The notes under the pieces were generated by a model. That model made no database searches. It saw nothing but the letters and a program-made list of their open reading frames with translations, and had not been told where the DNA came from. Positions 31,917 to 43,706 of a stretch of DNA of 64,000 nucleotides are shown piece after piece. A program made the translations under genes and the position numbers. Position 1 is the stretch's first letter. The number at the start of each line of letters is the position of its first letter. This stretch comes from Seminavis robusta (Eukaryota; Bacillariophyta; Bacillariophyceae; Naviculales; Naviculaceae). Location of the stretch: positions 41,955 to 105,954 of the forward strand of contig CAICTM010000147.1 of assembly GCA_903772945.1 (NCBI GenBank), written 5' to 3'.

Positions 31917-34047
31917 TGATGACTACTGGTAGTGAAATGTGAAACTGAGACATGCTGAAAGTAAAGACACCAAAGAGTTAAAGCATCGTGACTTCCTAGC
32001 ACAAATAAGCCTTATTGTCCACTTGAACCTCACGAGAGACAAAAAGAAAAATTTGGTCTAACCCGTGCTCCCCGAATGGAACTTTTGCCCTTTTCCATTT
32101 TTCAAATTTTATGTTCGTAGATTGTTTCTGCTGGCCTCTTTGCTCCAGAAGCTACCGCTGTTCTCCAATAGCTCTCCCAGCTTTTGGATATGAAGTGGTC
32201 CAAGCCCTACTATGTGATTCACTCCTTCCGCCCTGATTGAGTATTGCCCTTGCACGTAGAGCTACAGGGTGTGCCTGTGTGGTGCTTGTGTTCCTGCTTC
32301 TACGATGAGCTCCCAGCATTGGGACGTTGCCACCATTTCCTCCTTTGGTTGTGCAGTGGGCCTACTGTCTGGTTTGTCGGACTCGCGCTCTTGCATCCCT
32401 CCCTCTGCCTCTGGTCACCTCTAACCCCATAGCTATGCATACCTGCATGTACAACTAACTTAGAGATTATAAGAGGGGGGTCATAACAGCACCATAACGG
32501 ATCAGGAGGAACGTGAACGTCCATCTAAGGAAACAGGCATCCCTTCAAACGATACTTTACTAAACTGGCAGCAACAAGAAAGAGAGTGAGTGTTGCTATG
32601 TTGGTACTTCAGCTTGCAGGGGGGTGGGGTTTCCGCAGGACCAAACTGACGATGCTCCTCTTCTGTTGACCTGTGGTACGATCTTGTCTTACCCTTGCAC
32701 CGTTACTGCTATCGTCTGGTGCCGGTACGTACAGCATGCCATGTGCCTGCTCTGCATCAGTTTACTTGACGGGTACGGGGTCCAACCCAGACAACCGAGC
32801 ACGGCCAAAGGCAAACGAAGGTGTCCAAGGACAAGACTTCAGTTCGTGGTAATTTAAGGCTAATGCCAACACGGAATCGATGCGCCAGCAGTTCCTCAGA
32901 GCCTCGGTCAAAATACGAATTGTCGATGTCGCCATGGCTGCCAAGGCCAAGCCTACACGAGTGCCAATAAGAAATTGGACTGAATGCCGTCAACAGCAAT
33001 CTGCCAATTGAATGACGCGAATGTCACGATTCCCCTCTAAGATGCTTCCGAAATCTTCACTAACAGAAGCAAAGTACCAATGATGCTCGAGGGAGCCTTC
33101 AAGTCCAACAGCACCAAACAGGACGGCAAACTGGAAATGCCATGCACCAAGCAGAAAGTTGCAGGTCAAGTCAGGTCCGGACAACCATTCGTCTTACTTG
33201 ATAGTGCATCTTTGGAGGAATTCGTCGCGTTCCTTGATGCGATCCGATTCTTGTACGATTGTATAAGAGAACAGGAAGGCCAAGCACCGTACAGCAGGAA
33301 GTCTGATGTACCTATTCATACGTTTCCAACCCCTTGATATCTTGGTTGTGATCACGTGCCACACAGTGGCCCTCTCTCGCCAGGCCCGCGTGTTGTGTGG
33401 TTGGATCGAAATCCGTAATGCCCGGTTTCAAGTCATTCTCGGCACGCACCAAACTGAATGCCGCTCGTCGTGTCTTTTCCAGCGTCACGTTGTCCCACAA
33501 GTAAAAGTCGAATCGAATCGCGGCGACTGAGTCACTCGACTCGACTTTCGAGCACCTCTTCCGCCAAGCCCTCGAACGACATAGAGTGTATGCTTGGCGT
33601 CCTTGGTACTGGTATTGTGCGTTCGCAACGGAGATTGCGCGGAACTCCAGCGGAGCTAAGAAAGGTTTAGGATGGCACTCGGTAGGAGTCTCAAATGATC
33701 CGTGGTGAGTCCAGGAGCTCGACCAAAACAATGGAGGGTCTCTATCTCTCGACACCTTGCATTTCTATTCCAGCTCGATCAACAAAGGATCCCCATTCGA
33801 TTCGATGACCACTCAGGCTCATTCGAAAAAACATATCTCCCGTTCTAATGTACAAGTCAGAATGAGCTCCAAGACCTTCTCCTACAAGGCAGGCACCGGT
33901 ATACCCCTGGACTCATTCATGGCCACGGGCCTGATCCGCAAAGCAACGGAGGGAAGCATCCTTCGCCACAAAAAGCCAATGTAAGGGTCCGGAATGCAAA
34001 CTAATCATGACTGGAGGAAAACCAAGCTTCTGTCCTTTCTAGGTACG
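31917..34047. other. Intergenic region, possibly with a very old SnoaL-like relic near 33090-33290
   Basis: No intact gene. Around 33094-33290 (+) the text FKSNSTKQDGKLEMP and IRFLYDCIREQEGQ faintly echoes N-terminal SKSNSSKQDG and RFNYDSIKEVKPGQ of the SnoaL-like family, but in a rearranged order. This is suggestive only. Open frames at 33312-33755 (-) and 33757-33984 (+) were not recognised. Confidence 0.3.
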
Positions 34048-34178
34048 AATGTGGATATTCTGTGAAGATTTGGAAGAGTCAATTCTACATGTACCTGCTC
34101 ATCTAGAAGTCTTTGTGGTTGTGCATGATGCATGTGGACCTTTCAGCACTTCTACAAATGGCAGCTAGTGCCAGCATG
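34048..34178 (+). pseudogene. Detached 3' end of an LRR-receptor-like gene
   Basis: The sequence from GTGGATATTCTGTGAAGAT to GCAGCTAGTGCCAGCATG matches the coding strand of the last 110 bases and the first 3' UTR bases of the minus-strand gene ending at 37577. Examples are GTCTTTGTGG and GATGCATGTGGACC, which encode the SLCGCDACGPCN cap. Small indels break the frame. No LRR repeats precede it. Confidence 0.75.
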
Positions 34179-34324
34179 TTTGATAACTATTCATGCCATG
34201 AATTTTGTATAGATGATTTTGACTAAGCTACTGAAGGTACTCGTGAGGTAGACCAATGATCTCGTGGGAGCTGCTCGGCTATAGGATCTGGAGACATGCC
34301 TGAACTGTCGAAATAGTCAACCAA

Positions 34325-34437
34325 AATGAGATTTTTGATGCGCGAAAAGTGCAAATGACTCTTTTTGTCTCAATTCCAATCTATTTGAAACTGTATTTGG
34401 AGTTTTCTCTAAACGCCTGTCAGCCCTGCAGCGATCT
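34325..34437 (+). repeat. Promoter-proximal duplicate, copy 1
   Basis: Similar to 36459-36583. Shared blocks are AAAGTGCAAA, CAATTCCA, TTGGAGTTTTCTCT / TTGGAATTTTCTCT, GTCAGC and GCGATCTTTG, in the same order and spacing. Each copy sits immediately upstream of a different gene. Confidence 0.65.
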
Positions 34438-35747
34438 TTGCAGCAGCAGCTGAAGGGCTGCACTTGTCACGGAGGAACTTTGGGGACAACACAAGTGCTC
34501 TGTCTACGTGCATGTATGTCTACTATGGGCTATCTCCACAATCTGATTATCCATTCCCTGCTGTTCATTGAAAGGATATTGCTGCAAGTTCAGGGCAAAC
34601 AAGGCCACTTTGCGTTGCCAGAAGCGAAAGACGATGATGCCATTGCCATTCCCACAGAACAATCCTCACTCCTAACGGACCGCCATGGCACTGTTTCTAG
34701 TTGAGCTTCTTCAGGAGGTCGAGTGGCTACTTGTTTGGTAGGCTCTCTGTTGGTTCTTGTGGAACTTCCGTACTTTTGGTTCAAAGTGGTGCAGCTCAAG
34801 GATACGGAGGATGACGTCACCATTGACAGTAGCGGACGAGTACACGGCGGTGGGATTGTCCAAACCCAATGGACCATCGATTTGTTGGCAACTCTATTGT
34901 TGCTCTTTTTCCCATTTGCAGCTCCGCTCCATACGGGGCTTGGTTTGGGGATTCATGATCAGCATCAGCATCATGCTCGTTCCAACAATCACTTGCAAGT
35001 CATGAAATCAGATCCCACGACTTGCCAAATCATAAACGTTTGTCTGGCCGCCTTTGGCCTCATTTTAACAGTGGACCTGGCTTCCACGATAGTTTACAGC
35101 ACTGGAGCCAACAGTGTGTTGCTGCTGATACTGGCCGATGTGATCAATAACGTCACATTTGCCGGGGCCATTCTGCTCATCACCTTGGCCATGCGAGCCT
35201 TGCTGACACGTCTCTACGTCGCGGAACAAGAAATTACGGCCTTGGCGAAGGATCCGCAGTCGCAGCCACAGCCGCAACAATCCAACCGGTGGCTCCAAGT
35301 CTATCAAACTGTCCGTCACGACTTGCACAGTTTGTCGCACAGTTTTGGTGTCCAGTTACTCTTGTCCCTCTTGGTCTTTGCCATTGACACCACCACCATT
35401 ATAGCCGGAGTTTGGAAAGAAAAGGAACACGAATTGACCGCGACGCAGGAGCTCTTTGTGGTCCTGGCATTTTGCGCCAATGCTTGATTGTCTTTCAGTC
35501 CATGGCCTATCTCGTCACGGAATGCACCGAGTACATTGGCCCAAAGTTGTTGATGTTGGCGGCATCACAAACCAGCACAGAGTCAACCCAGCAGCTGCAG
35601 GTCCTGGGGTTGACTTTTCTCCAGGCTCCCGTGAGATTTCATGTGGGAAACCTGGAAGTTTCCCCCGAATATGCTAATGCCATTACGTTCTTCTTTGTGG
35701 GATTGTTGTTGTTAGTATTTGGACTGGAGCTTCCTGGAGCCGAGTAG
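34438..35747 (+). pseudogene. Multi-pass membrane protein, broken by one nonsense codon and one frameshift
   Basis: One frame runs from 34438, is stopped by TGA 34702-34704, and resumes in the same frame to TGA near 35485. The following text (CLIVFQSMAYLVTECTEYIG to VSPEYANAITFFFVGLLLLV, stop 35747) is in another frame and needs one extra base near 35480. Hydrophobic segments include VGSLLVLVELPYFWF, IDLLATLLLLFFPFAAPL, INVCLAAFGLILTVDLAS, VTFAGAILLITLAMRALL, LLLSLLVFAIDTTTIIAGVW and AITFFFVGLLLLVFGLEL, so about six or more membrane spans. I do not recognise the family. Because only two defects occur in about 435 codons, decay is recent, or the assembly has errors at these two points. Confidence 0.6.
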
Positions 35748-35925
35748 TACCTTCTAACAAGTACTATGTGCAATAGTTTCTGAAAGATACGGTAGATACA
35801 TGTGAAGCACCGGTACGTACCGTACATGATTGTGATTGTTGTGTAGTAGCTCCTAGGTACGTCCCTCGTGCAGGCACCATCACTATATATCCTGAAAGCT
35901 TGGCAGATGCAGTATGGCTTAGTTG

Positions 35926-36097
35926 AAGATGCTGACTGTATCCAATACCTCACTGTCTGGGTCCATCCCAATCACGTTTGTGACCAAATCTGGGACATGA
36001 TGTGGAGAGGGTCAACTTTACCTGCTCGTCCTCCAGTCTTTGCGGCTGTGACGTCTGTGGAGCTTGCAACAGCTCAACAGTTGGCATTAGTGCCAGA
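35926..36097 (+). pseudogene. Second detached 3' end of an LRR-receptor-like gene
   Basis: ACTGTATCCAATACCTCACTG, GACCAAATCTGGGACATG, AGGGTCAACTTTACCTGCTC and TGCGGCTGTGACGTCTGTGG match the coding strand of the 3' part of the gene ending at 41162. About 40 bases are missing between GGGACATG and TGTGGAGAG compared with that gene, which removes the THTCNVYFGGM part and shifts the frame. Confidence 0.75.
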
Positions 36098-36458
36098 AAT
36101 CTTTGATAGCTTTTCATCAATGTGTTAGAAGGGTCTACATGGATGGGTGAATCACTGTCGTCAATCGCGAGCAAACGATGAGCGGGCAGGGAATGACAAT
36201 GAATGAGCAGGCCAACAGAAGGAGATGACAGGCAGGTAAGGACAAAGAGTAAACAGAGCCAGGGGAGGGAGATGGCAGGGACCCATTAGCTTTTCAGTTT
36301 CTTGCCCCTGATCCCAGAGAACCTAGTCCTGAATTTCGACTGTTCTTTGCTTTTAAAAGCTTGGCCCTGGCTTGCTTCCGTAGATAATTTCCCTACTCTA
36401 AACGGATCGAGGCTGGTGCCCGTGTGTTGTGGAGACGCTTGGATCCAACCGTGGTGTC

Positions 36459-36583
36459 CGAAATGAAACTTTTGAATCGAATTAAAAAGTGCAAAATACA
36501 TTTGCTGATTCAATTCCACCCAATTTAAAAGCAAATTTGGAATTTTCTCTGAAAGCCACGTCAGCGCTCCAAAGCGATCTTTG
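36459..36583 (+). repeat. Promoter-proximal duplicate, copy 2
   Basis: Partner of 34325-34437. It ends just upstream of the TPR-like gene and probably contains its promoter or 5' UTR. Confidence 0.65.
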
Positions 36584-36621
36584 GATCCGGTGTCTTGGGA
36601 ACTTTTCAATTGAAGCAGACA

Positions 36622-37515
36622 ATGACAGCGGACACATTGCCTGTATTGACTCGACTGACACTCGGCTCTTCTTTGTTTCTAAGAGAAGCTGTATCGCTAT
36701 ATATGTCCAGCATGTTGATTTGTACGACATCCCTCTTCTTGGTTGCTCCAATCTTGCTGCCTCTGAAGCAAGTTGTGTCTTTCTCGCATGGCGCCGTAAT
36801 AATAGATCCCCTCCGATTTCCTGGGAGGACGGGAATTCCACTTTACGGTACGCGTAGTAGCTCTTCCAGCGAGCACACTCCTGACAGCAACACCAATGCT
36901 ACGAGCCACCTTCCACTACCCGTTGCTGCATGGCCCCTTACAGCCCACGAGCAAGCGATCCGTGAGGCCGAAATGGAACTGCTTGCCGATTTGCGAAATG
37001 GCGACGACAACATTCACAAGCACAGATTTCGCGATTTGTGGTACGGAGAGTGGGGGGACGACGTGCAAGCCAAAATGCTCCAAGCGTGGAAGGATCTGGG
37101 ACATCCCGATCATTGGCCCACGGCCGAACGGAATTTGGTAGCGCTGTGTCGTCAAGATCCCACTTATATCCAACCATTTGCTCTGCTGTCCAAACTCTAC
37201 TGTCTCCAAGGACGCTTTCAAGACTCCACCGAAATGTGCCAGCGCATTTTGGAACTCAAGCCCTATCATTTCATGGTCATTGAAACTATGGTTGCCAATT
37301 CCTTTGCCCTTCAACAACTAGTAGAGTCTGAGTCCAACCACCAAGACTGGCAAGCCAAACGATTGCCACCGCCGTCGCAGCCCAAGGAACGGCTGGAGTG
37401 GGTCAAAGCCGCCCGACAAGATGCCACGCGATTGTTGGAAAAAGCCAAACAGGGGAACCTTCCACGAGGGAGCGAGGAGGGGGTTCGTACTGAAGAGCCA
37501 GAATCTTGGCAATAA
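36622..37515 (+). CDS. TPR-like membrane-anchored protein
   Basis: 297 residues from ATG 36622 (an in-frame ATG at 36595 adds nine residues). A hydrophobic N-terminal stretch (MSSMLICTTSLFLVAPILLP) could be a signal anchor. The soluble part has helices AWPLTAHEQAIREAEMELLA, then AERNLVALCRQDPTYIQPFA, LLSKLYCLQGRFQDSTEMCQ and RILELKPYHFMVIETM. Their spacing and small/large residue pattern are those of tetratricopeptide repeats. The C-terminus is charged and probably disordered. TPR proteins act as protein-binding scaffolds; the partner is unknown. Its stop lies 61 bp from the stop of the convergent LRR gene. Confidence 0.65.
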   Translation: MTADTLPVLTRLTLGSSLFLREAVSLYMSSMLICTTSLFLVAPILLPLKQVVSFSHGAVIIDPLRFPGRTGIPLYGTRSSSSSEHTPDSNTNATSHLPLPVAAWPLTAHEQAIREAEMELLADLRNGDDNIHKHRFRDLWYGEWGDDVQAKMLQAWKDLGHPDHWPTAERNLVALCRQDPTYIQPFALLSKLYCLQGRFQDSTEMCQRILELKPYHFMVIETMVANSFALQQLVESESNHQDWQAKRLPPPSQPKERLEWVKAARQDATRLLEKAKQGNLPRGSEEGVRTEEPESWQ

Positions 37516-37576
37516 GGATGCATTGCGGCATTCAAAATCATCTATACAAAAATGAAAAGTTATAAAAATGCTGGCA

Positions 37577-40160
37577 CTAGCTGCCAATCGTTGAAGTGTT
37601 GCAAGGTCCACATGCATCACAGCCACAAAGACTTGTAGATGAGCAGGTAAAGTTGGCCCTCTCCACATCTTCGCAGAATATCCACATACCACCAAAGTAA
37701 ACGTTGCATGTATGGGTCATGTCCCAGATTCGGTCACAGAGGCCATTGGGAATGGACCCAGTCAGTGAGGTATTGGATACCGTTAGCATCTCCAAGCCGT
37801 CCATCTTTGTTAAGGTTTCGGGGATGGTACCACTGATATTGGTACCATGGAGGAACAGCTCTGTCACATTGTTCAGCAGCCCTAGCTGTGATGGGATAGT
37901 CCCAAAAAATTGATTATGAGACAGCCACAGGAGTTTCAGAGAGGTCAACTGACCAAGCTCGGACGGCAGTGAACCATCTAGATTGTTGTTGTGAATCTTG
38001 AGAAATGACAGCTGTCCCCAGCTATCCAAAATGGAGGCAGGAAGTGTCCCAGAGAAGCTGTTCCCATTCATCCATGCCATGGTCAAATCTGTAATAGAAA
38101 CAGTCCTAGTGGGTGAGAGGGTTATCTGGACTATCAAAAACGTTTCCTGTGGGCACACTTACCTGTAAATAGTCCAAATTCTGTTGGGATAGTTCCAGTG
38201 ATTTCATTGTCATCAATGTCTAGCCTCCACTGCTCACCAAGACAGCCATGGCACACAAGGTGTGAGATGAAAGATCACGGGATTGGTATAAATGGAATCA
38301 TCCTACTGCATGTTCCCCATCCCGCCCCGGGTCTGGACTCACCATGTTGGTTAGTTGGAACAACTCACTCGGGAGAGTTCCTGTGATGCTGCATTTCCAC
38401 AGATTTAGTCGACGTAGGCTAGAGAGCAAGCCAATTTCTGTCGGAATAGAGCTCTTGAACGGAACATGATGGACATTGAAGTATTCCAAGTTTGTCATCA
38501 GTCCAATCGCAGGGAGCAGTTCCCCACCAATAAGCTTCTCCAAATGCTGAACTTGGAAGGTGACCATGTTGGTCAACTTGTAGAGCTCCGTCGGAAGGGT
38601 GCCTGTCATGTCATAGCAATATCGTAAGTTTAGGAAGCTCAGGGCTTCCATATTACCAATTTCACTTGGGATAAATCCAGTGAAGAGGTTATTGCTGAGG
38701 TCAAGCTCCTCAAGCTGAGAAAGTCGACCAAGTTCAGTTGGGATCTGACCAGTGTGCTGGTTGCGGTCTGTATAGAACCTCTTCAGGCTTGTCATGAGGC
38801 CAATCTCTGATGGCACCGAGCCATAGAGGTTCTCGTTAGCTCCAACTTCCAGAATCTTCAGAGAGTCCAACATAGAGAGCTCTGGTGGAAGAGTTCCATA
38901 CATGTTGTTCTCCGTAAAGACTAAATGAAGGTACTGCCCATCATCGCTGCAGGCAGAGTGCACATGTTCAACCTCTGAGGTCATTTCTGCAGTTTCTTCA
39001 AAGAGGAAAAAGTCCTCAACACCACCTACGAGACTTCTGAAATACCAAGAGCATTCATCCACAGTGTAGCTGAGCCAGTCCTTCTGTAGATTCCATTCTT
39101 CCCCACCAGTACTATAGTAAATAGCAGCCAAGGCAAATCTTTGTAGTACTTTCCAGTCAGGGTAGGATGATCTGTTGGGATCATTCATGATCCATTCATA
39201 GGCTCTTGATTGTGGAGTCATTGGGTCTTCTAGGGCAAGGATTGTGCTTTCCGGAAGCCCTGCCCAGGCATCAGCAACCATTGTGGGTGCAGTCGAAGGG
39301 GTTTCTGTGGATGGAATCAACTCTTCAGATTCATTGCCTGTCGCAATGTCGAATCGTGAGCTTTGCTGGCTGGCCATTGCCACAACACCAATCATAGCTA
39401 CTAACACGGCGAGTAGGAACACGCCTCCAACGATTTGAAGCTTCTTCCTATTTGAATTCTCGTCTGTTGATGTCTGCCTTTCGCTTTCTTCCAGTTCTTC
39501 TGCATGGGGCAAGAAGTCTTCAGACATCTCGTGAAATCGCACTGGCTTGGCAACGGCTAGACCTGACTCAGCATCATGCAACGGCGAAGTTGTATCGGTG
39601 TCTTCAGGGACTGCTGCCTCTTGTGATAAATTCGGCCTGGCAGCATTCATGTTGGTAGTGGGTGTCCCATTGTCCCCTGCAATAGGAGCCATGGCATATG
39701 CCCCTGGCTCGGAGGGGATGTTATTGTTGCTGTTTTGGTGGTGGTGGTTTGTAGGATCTAGTTCAGTGGGCAAATCTTGAACTGCGGACAAAGCACCCGC
39801 CACAATTTCATCGATTGCTCGATGGGCGATTTCAGTACTTGATGGGGCCGTCTTTTGAATGAATGACGCCAACAAGGCCCCAGTCGGATCAACTACACGA
39901 GAATTACCGGTATTAGTCATAGGTGGCAAGATTGGATCACCGTCCGCCTTTGGCATGGCGGCATCTTCGCCTTTTTGGATTTCTATATCCCGATTCGCCC
40001 CATTTTTTGACGGAGAATCACAATCCATCGCTACAGCAACAGGAGGAGGGACAGCCGCAGACGGCAAGCTTGAGTCCTCGCCTTTCGCAGGGGATTCTCC
40101 TGTCGACATGATTGGTAAGGAACTTGCCCCTTGGGGGCTGGGCTTCCTCTTGGCCTCCAT
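37577..40160 (-). CDS. LRR-receptor-like transmembrane protein A
   Basis: Exons 40160-38343, 38229-38163 and 38088-37577, with GT-AG introns of 113 and 74 bp, give 798 residues. A long N-terminal region (about 1-240) has conserved short motifs, PGAYAMAP and ESGLAVAKPVRFHEMS. One membrane segment follows (LQIVGGVFLLAVLVAMIGVV). Next is an ectodomain-like part with a DPMTPQSRAYEWIMNDPNR block and about ten 24-residue plant-type LRRs (for example LSSLRRLNLWKCSITGTLPS). A Cys-rich cap ends it (CDRIWDMTHTCNVYFGG, LCGCDACGPC). The intron positions fit the LRR register: NM|WRLDIDDNEITGTIP keeps the spacing exactly. No kinase domain. Probable ligand-binding surface protein; orientation and partner are not known. 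Confidence 0.85.
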
Positions 40161-41161
40161 CTTTCACTCTTTGCCTCGCTCTGGAACAGGGAGAGACGAA
40201 CCTACTATTGCATTCTTTACCTTTAGAAGGAGGAAAGCTTCCATGCAGCTCGGACCGCAGCAGGCAGAGATTCGCAATAGGGACAAGATCTACCAAGCAT
40301 GTGCATGGCGATCGATTTTGCCGTGGGATCGAAGGAAGGAGAGGGATCGCGGTCATCTCACACACCGCCTTGCTTACTTCACTTCAAGAAAGGCTGACTT
40401 ATTTATTTGTCCTTGAAGCATTCGTAAGTTCGTAAGATATGTGAGCCATCACTTATTTCGTTTTGACACGTATTAATACCGTAAAAGATCGTTTTGACAG
40501 CTACCGTAAAAAGAAAGCTACCGTATGCCACAAGAGTTGTCAGTATTAGGTAACGAAGGCCTGCACTTAAAGTGCCAGAATCGTGTGCTATCATAATGCT
40601 TTCTGGTGAGGGAGAACTATGCAGAGCTCTAACGCACAACTCGCGTAAAAGATGAAGCACGGAACGGAAGTTTTGGCAAAAGGTCGAATTGCGGCTCGGC
40701 ACCACGAAGCACAAAGATGGTACCTTTACCGTACCATCACCTTTCACCATGTACCAACCTCTAGAAAAGCCAACCTCTCCGGTGAGATTAGAGTAGGACA
40801 CCAGGGCGCCACCAGACCACGAGCATAAGAATACTACAGTACCGGTAGCTATCCACTAGCTAGGTCCCACCGAAACCACAGCAGCATGTTCGATATACTA
40901 TGGCCCTCGGAAAACGGCGTCAAGAGCAGCCATTCTTTGCATTCTTCTTTCATACTGTATGGCATGGCCCACGAGCCCTCAAGGCAATCTCAAGGGATTG
41001 ATTCCCTTTGCTCCAATCCAAGGAAGGCCTCCCACAGTCCAACTCAGTGCAGTCGTGCAACTAGAAAACGGTGGCTGATTATTTCACAGAGCATTTGCTG
41101 AAAGAGAAAAGCTATATACATTTATACATTATAGATGTAGTATCATCCAAAATTGCTGGCA
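40161..41161. other. Intergenic region between tandem LRR genes
   Basis: Contains the promoter of the LRR gene at 37577-40160 (minus strand, so upstream is to the right) and the 3' flank of the one at 41162. No gene seen. Confidence 0.4.
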
Positions 41162-43706
41162 CTAACTGCCAATTGTTGAACTGTTGCAAGCTCCACAGAC
41201 ATCACAGCCACAAAGATTGGAGGACGAGCAGGTAAAGTTGACCCTCTCCACGTCATAGCAAAGTGTCCACATCCCCCCAAAGTAGACATTGCAAGTATGG
41301 GTCATGTCCCAGATTTGGTCACAAAGGGGATTTGGAATGGACCCAGTCAGTGATGTATTGGATACAGTCAGCATCTCCAACTCAGCCATATCTGTCAAGC
41401 TTTCAGGGATGGTACCAACCAGGTTGGTATCATGGAGGAACAGCTCTGTCACATTGTTGAGCAGCCCTAGCTGTGATGGGATGGTCCCAAAAAATTGATT
41501 ATGAGACAACCAGAGCAGTCTCAGATTGGTCAACTGACCAAGCTCTGATGGCAGTGGGCCTTCCAAATTGTTGTTGTGGATCTTGAGGTAAGAAAGCTGT
41601 CCCCAGCTGTCAAAGATGGAGGCAGGAAGTGTCCCGGAGAAGCTGTTTCCATTCATCCAAGCCATGGTCAAATCTGAAGGTACAGCAGGAGTGTGAGAGA
41701 TGGTTCTGTTGCTGTTTCTGCTTCTGTGGACAAGCAACACACATGGCCTGCCAGAAAACTTACTGGTGAATCGCCCAAATTCTGTTGGGATTGTTCCCGT
41801 GATTTCATTGTCATCAATGTCTATCCTCCACTGCTCCGCAAAACATTCGCGCAAGATGTGAGATGAAAGATCATGGAATCAACCAACTACATGTACCCTA
41901 GTCTGGACGCACCATGTTGGTTAGCTGGAACAACTCACTCGGGAGAGTTCCTGTGATGCTGCAGTTCCACACATTCAGCCGACGTAGGCTATTTGAGAGC
42001 AAGCCAATCTCTGTGGGAAGTGAGCTATTGAATGTGATGTGATGGACATTGAAGTAATCCAACTTGGTCATTCGGCCAATCTCGGGAAGGATGTTCCCAC
42101 CAATAAGCTTCTCCAATTTTTGAACTTGGAAGGTGACCATGTTGGTCAATCCGTAGAGCTCCGTTGGAAGTGTGCCTGTCATGTCAGAGTTATACCGCAA
42201 GCTTAGAAAGCTCAAGGCTTCCATGTTGCCAATTTCACTTGGGATAAATCCAGTGAAGAGATTGCTTCCCAGATCGAGTTCTTCAAGCTGACAAAGCTGA
42301 CCTATTTCAGTTGGGATCTGGCCAGTGTGTTGGTTTCGGTCTGTATAGAACCTCTTCAGGCTTGTCATGAGGCCAATCTCAGAGGGAATCAAGCCATAGA
42401 TGTTCTCATTTGCTCCAACTTCCAAATAAAGTAATGAGTCACTCAACAATGAAAGCTCAGGTGGAAGAGTTCCATACATGTTGTTCTCTGTAAACACCAA
42501 GTTCGAGTACTTCTCGTCATCGTTGCAGGCAGAGTCGACCAACTCCTGTTCTGATGCCAACTCTGCAATTCCCTCATGCAAGAAGAAGTGTTCTACTCCA
42601 CCTGCTAGGCCTCTGCAATACCAAGAGCATTCATCCACAGTGTAGCTGAGCCAGTCCTTCTGTAGATTCCATTCTTCCCCACCAGTGCTGTAGTAGAAGA
42701 CAGCTAGAGCAAATCTTTGAAGTACTTTCCAGTCAGGGTAGGATGTTCTGTTGGGATCATTCATGATCCATTCATAGGCTCTTGATTGTGGAGTCATTGG
42801 GTCTTCTAGGGCAAGGATTGTGCTTTCTGGAAGCCCTGCCCAGGCATCAGCAAGCGTTGTGGGTGCACCCGAGGGATACTCGGATAGTGGAAACAGTTCC
42901 TTAGGTTCGCTGCCAGCTTGCGGGTAGGGTACTCCTGAGTTTTCTTGAGTGGCGATCCCCATGACAACACCTACCACAATCGTTGCAAAGAGCATCAAAA
43001 CACACCCCAAGAGAACTGGAAGGTTTGTCCCGTGCTCAGTGGTTGGCAGGTTGGTTTCTCGTTCTTTCAGTTCTTTTGCAGGGGGCAAAAAGTCCTGGGA
43101 CATTTCATGGAAAGACACTGGGTTGGCAACCGCTAGACCTGACTCGGCATCGTTCAGAGACACAACAGTGTCGGGTGACGGGTTGACTGCTTCCTGTGTT
43201 TCATGACTGGATGACCCCCCGGTTGGAGCAATGGCGTACGCCCCAGGTTTGGAGGGGTTTCTTTGGTTGCTTGTAGCGGTGGAGCCTGGTTGTGTGGGCA
43301 TTTCTTCCATATCAATCAAAGCACTCGCCAAAAACTCATCGATTGCTGGATTGGAGACTCCTTTGGTCTTGCTGGACTCGCTCTGATCAGGTCTATTAGG
43401 AGTGATGAATGCAAAGGGAGAGCTGGGATGTCCTTCATCCCCCGCAGTTGTTTCGTTTGTCATGACTGAAGCGTCTTTCCCTGAAGGTAGCGTTGCTCCC
43501 TGTTGGATCTGGATCTCCTTGGAAAGGGCGTTGCCTTCAGAAGTTGGGCTCTTGGGAAAGGCAGAATTTTCTTGTGGGAAACTTGCTCGGTCTTTTGGCT
43601 GCGCTATTTCCATGGCTCTTGCTTGCTCCTTAGCCAGCTCCATGGCCTGTTCCAGGTCTTTCCCAACATTGGTGGTGGGCAGCATGGTTTCGGTGACAAT
43701 GTCCAT
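41162..43706 (-). CDS. LRR-receptor-like transmembrane protein B (tandem paralogue of A)
   Basis: Exons 43706-41913, 41830-41764 and 41673-41162, with introns of 82 and 90 bp, give 790 residues. Exons 2 (67 nt) and 3 (512 nt) have exactly the same lengths and phases as in the neighbouring gene A. The N-terminal region is diverged but keeps PGAYAIAP and ESGLAVANPVSFHEMS, then a membrane segment (LPVLLGCVLMLFATIVVGVV). DPMTPQSRAYEWIMNDPNR and the CSITGTLPSELFQLTNM repeat text are almost identical to A. The C-terminal cap is CDQIWDMTHTCNVYFGG, LCGCDVCGAC. The more variable parts are the N-terminal tail and the segment between the membrane and the LRRs. Likely a lineage-specific expanded surface family. 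Confidence 0.85.

Noticed and set aside
30307-31925. Target-site duplication of 8-10 bp for the Mutator-like element
   Set aside because: The nine bases outside each 22-bp end do not match; none could be supported.
33312-33755. 147-codon minus-strand frame
   Set aside because: Unrecognised, with simple GAATCGA-type tracts; no splice or start support. Left as intergenic.
35440-35500. Programmed frameshift in the membrane-protein gene
   Set aside because: No slippery heptamer plus stem is visible, and the same reading also has a TGA far upstream, so ordinary lesions explain it better.
34438-35747. TGA as a sense codon
   Set aside because: All well-supported genes in the window use TGA, TAA or TAG as stops (for example TGA at 54180-54182), so codon reassignment is not supported.
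36489-36857. Plus-strand frame overlapping the start of the TPR-like gene
   Set aside because: Out of frame with the TPR helices and carries no domain.
39206-39780. Plus-strand frames opposite LRR gene A
   Set aside because: Shadows of the minus-strand coding exon.
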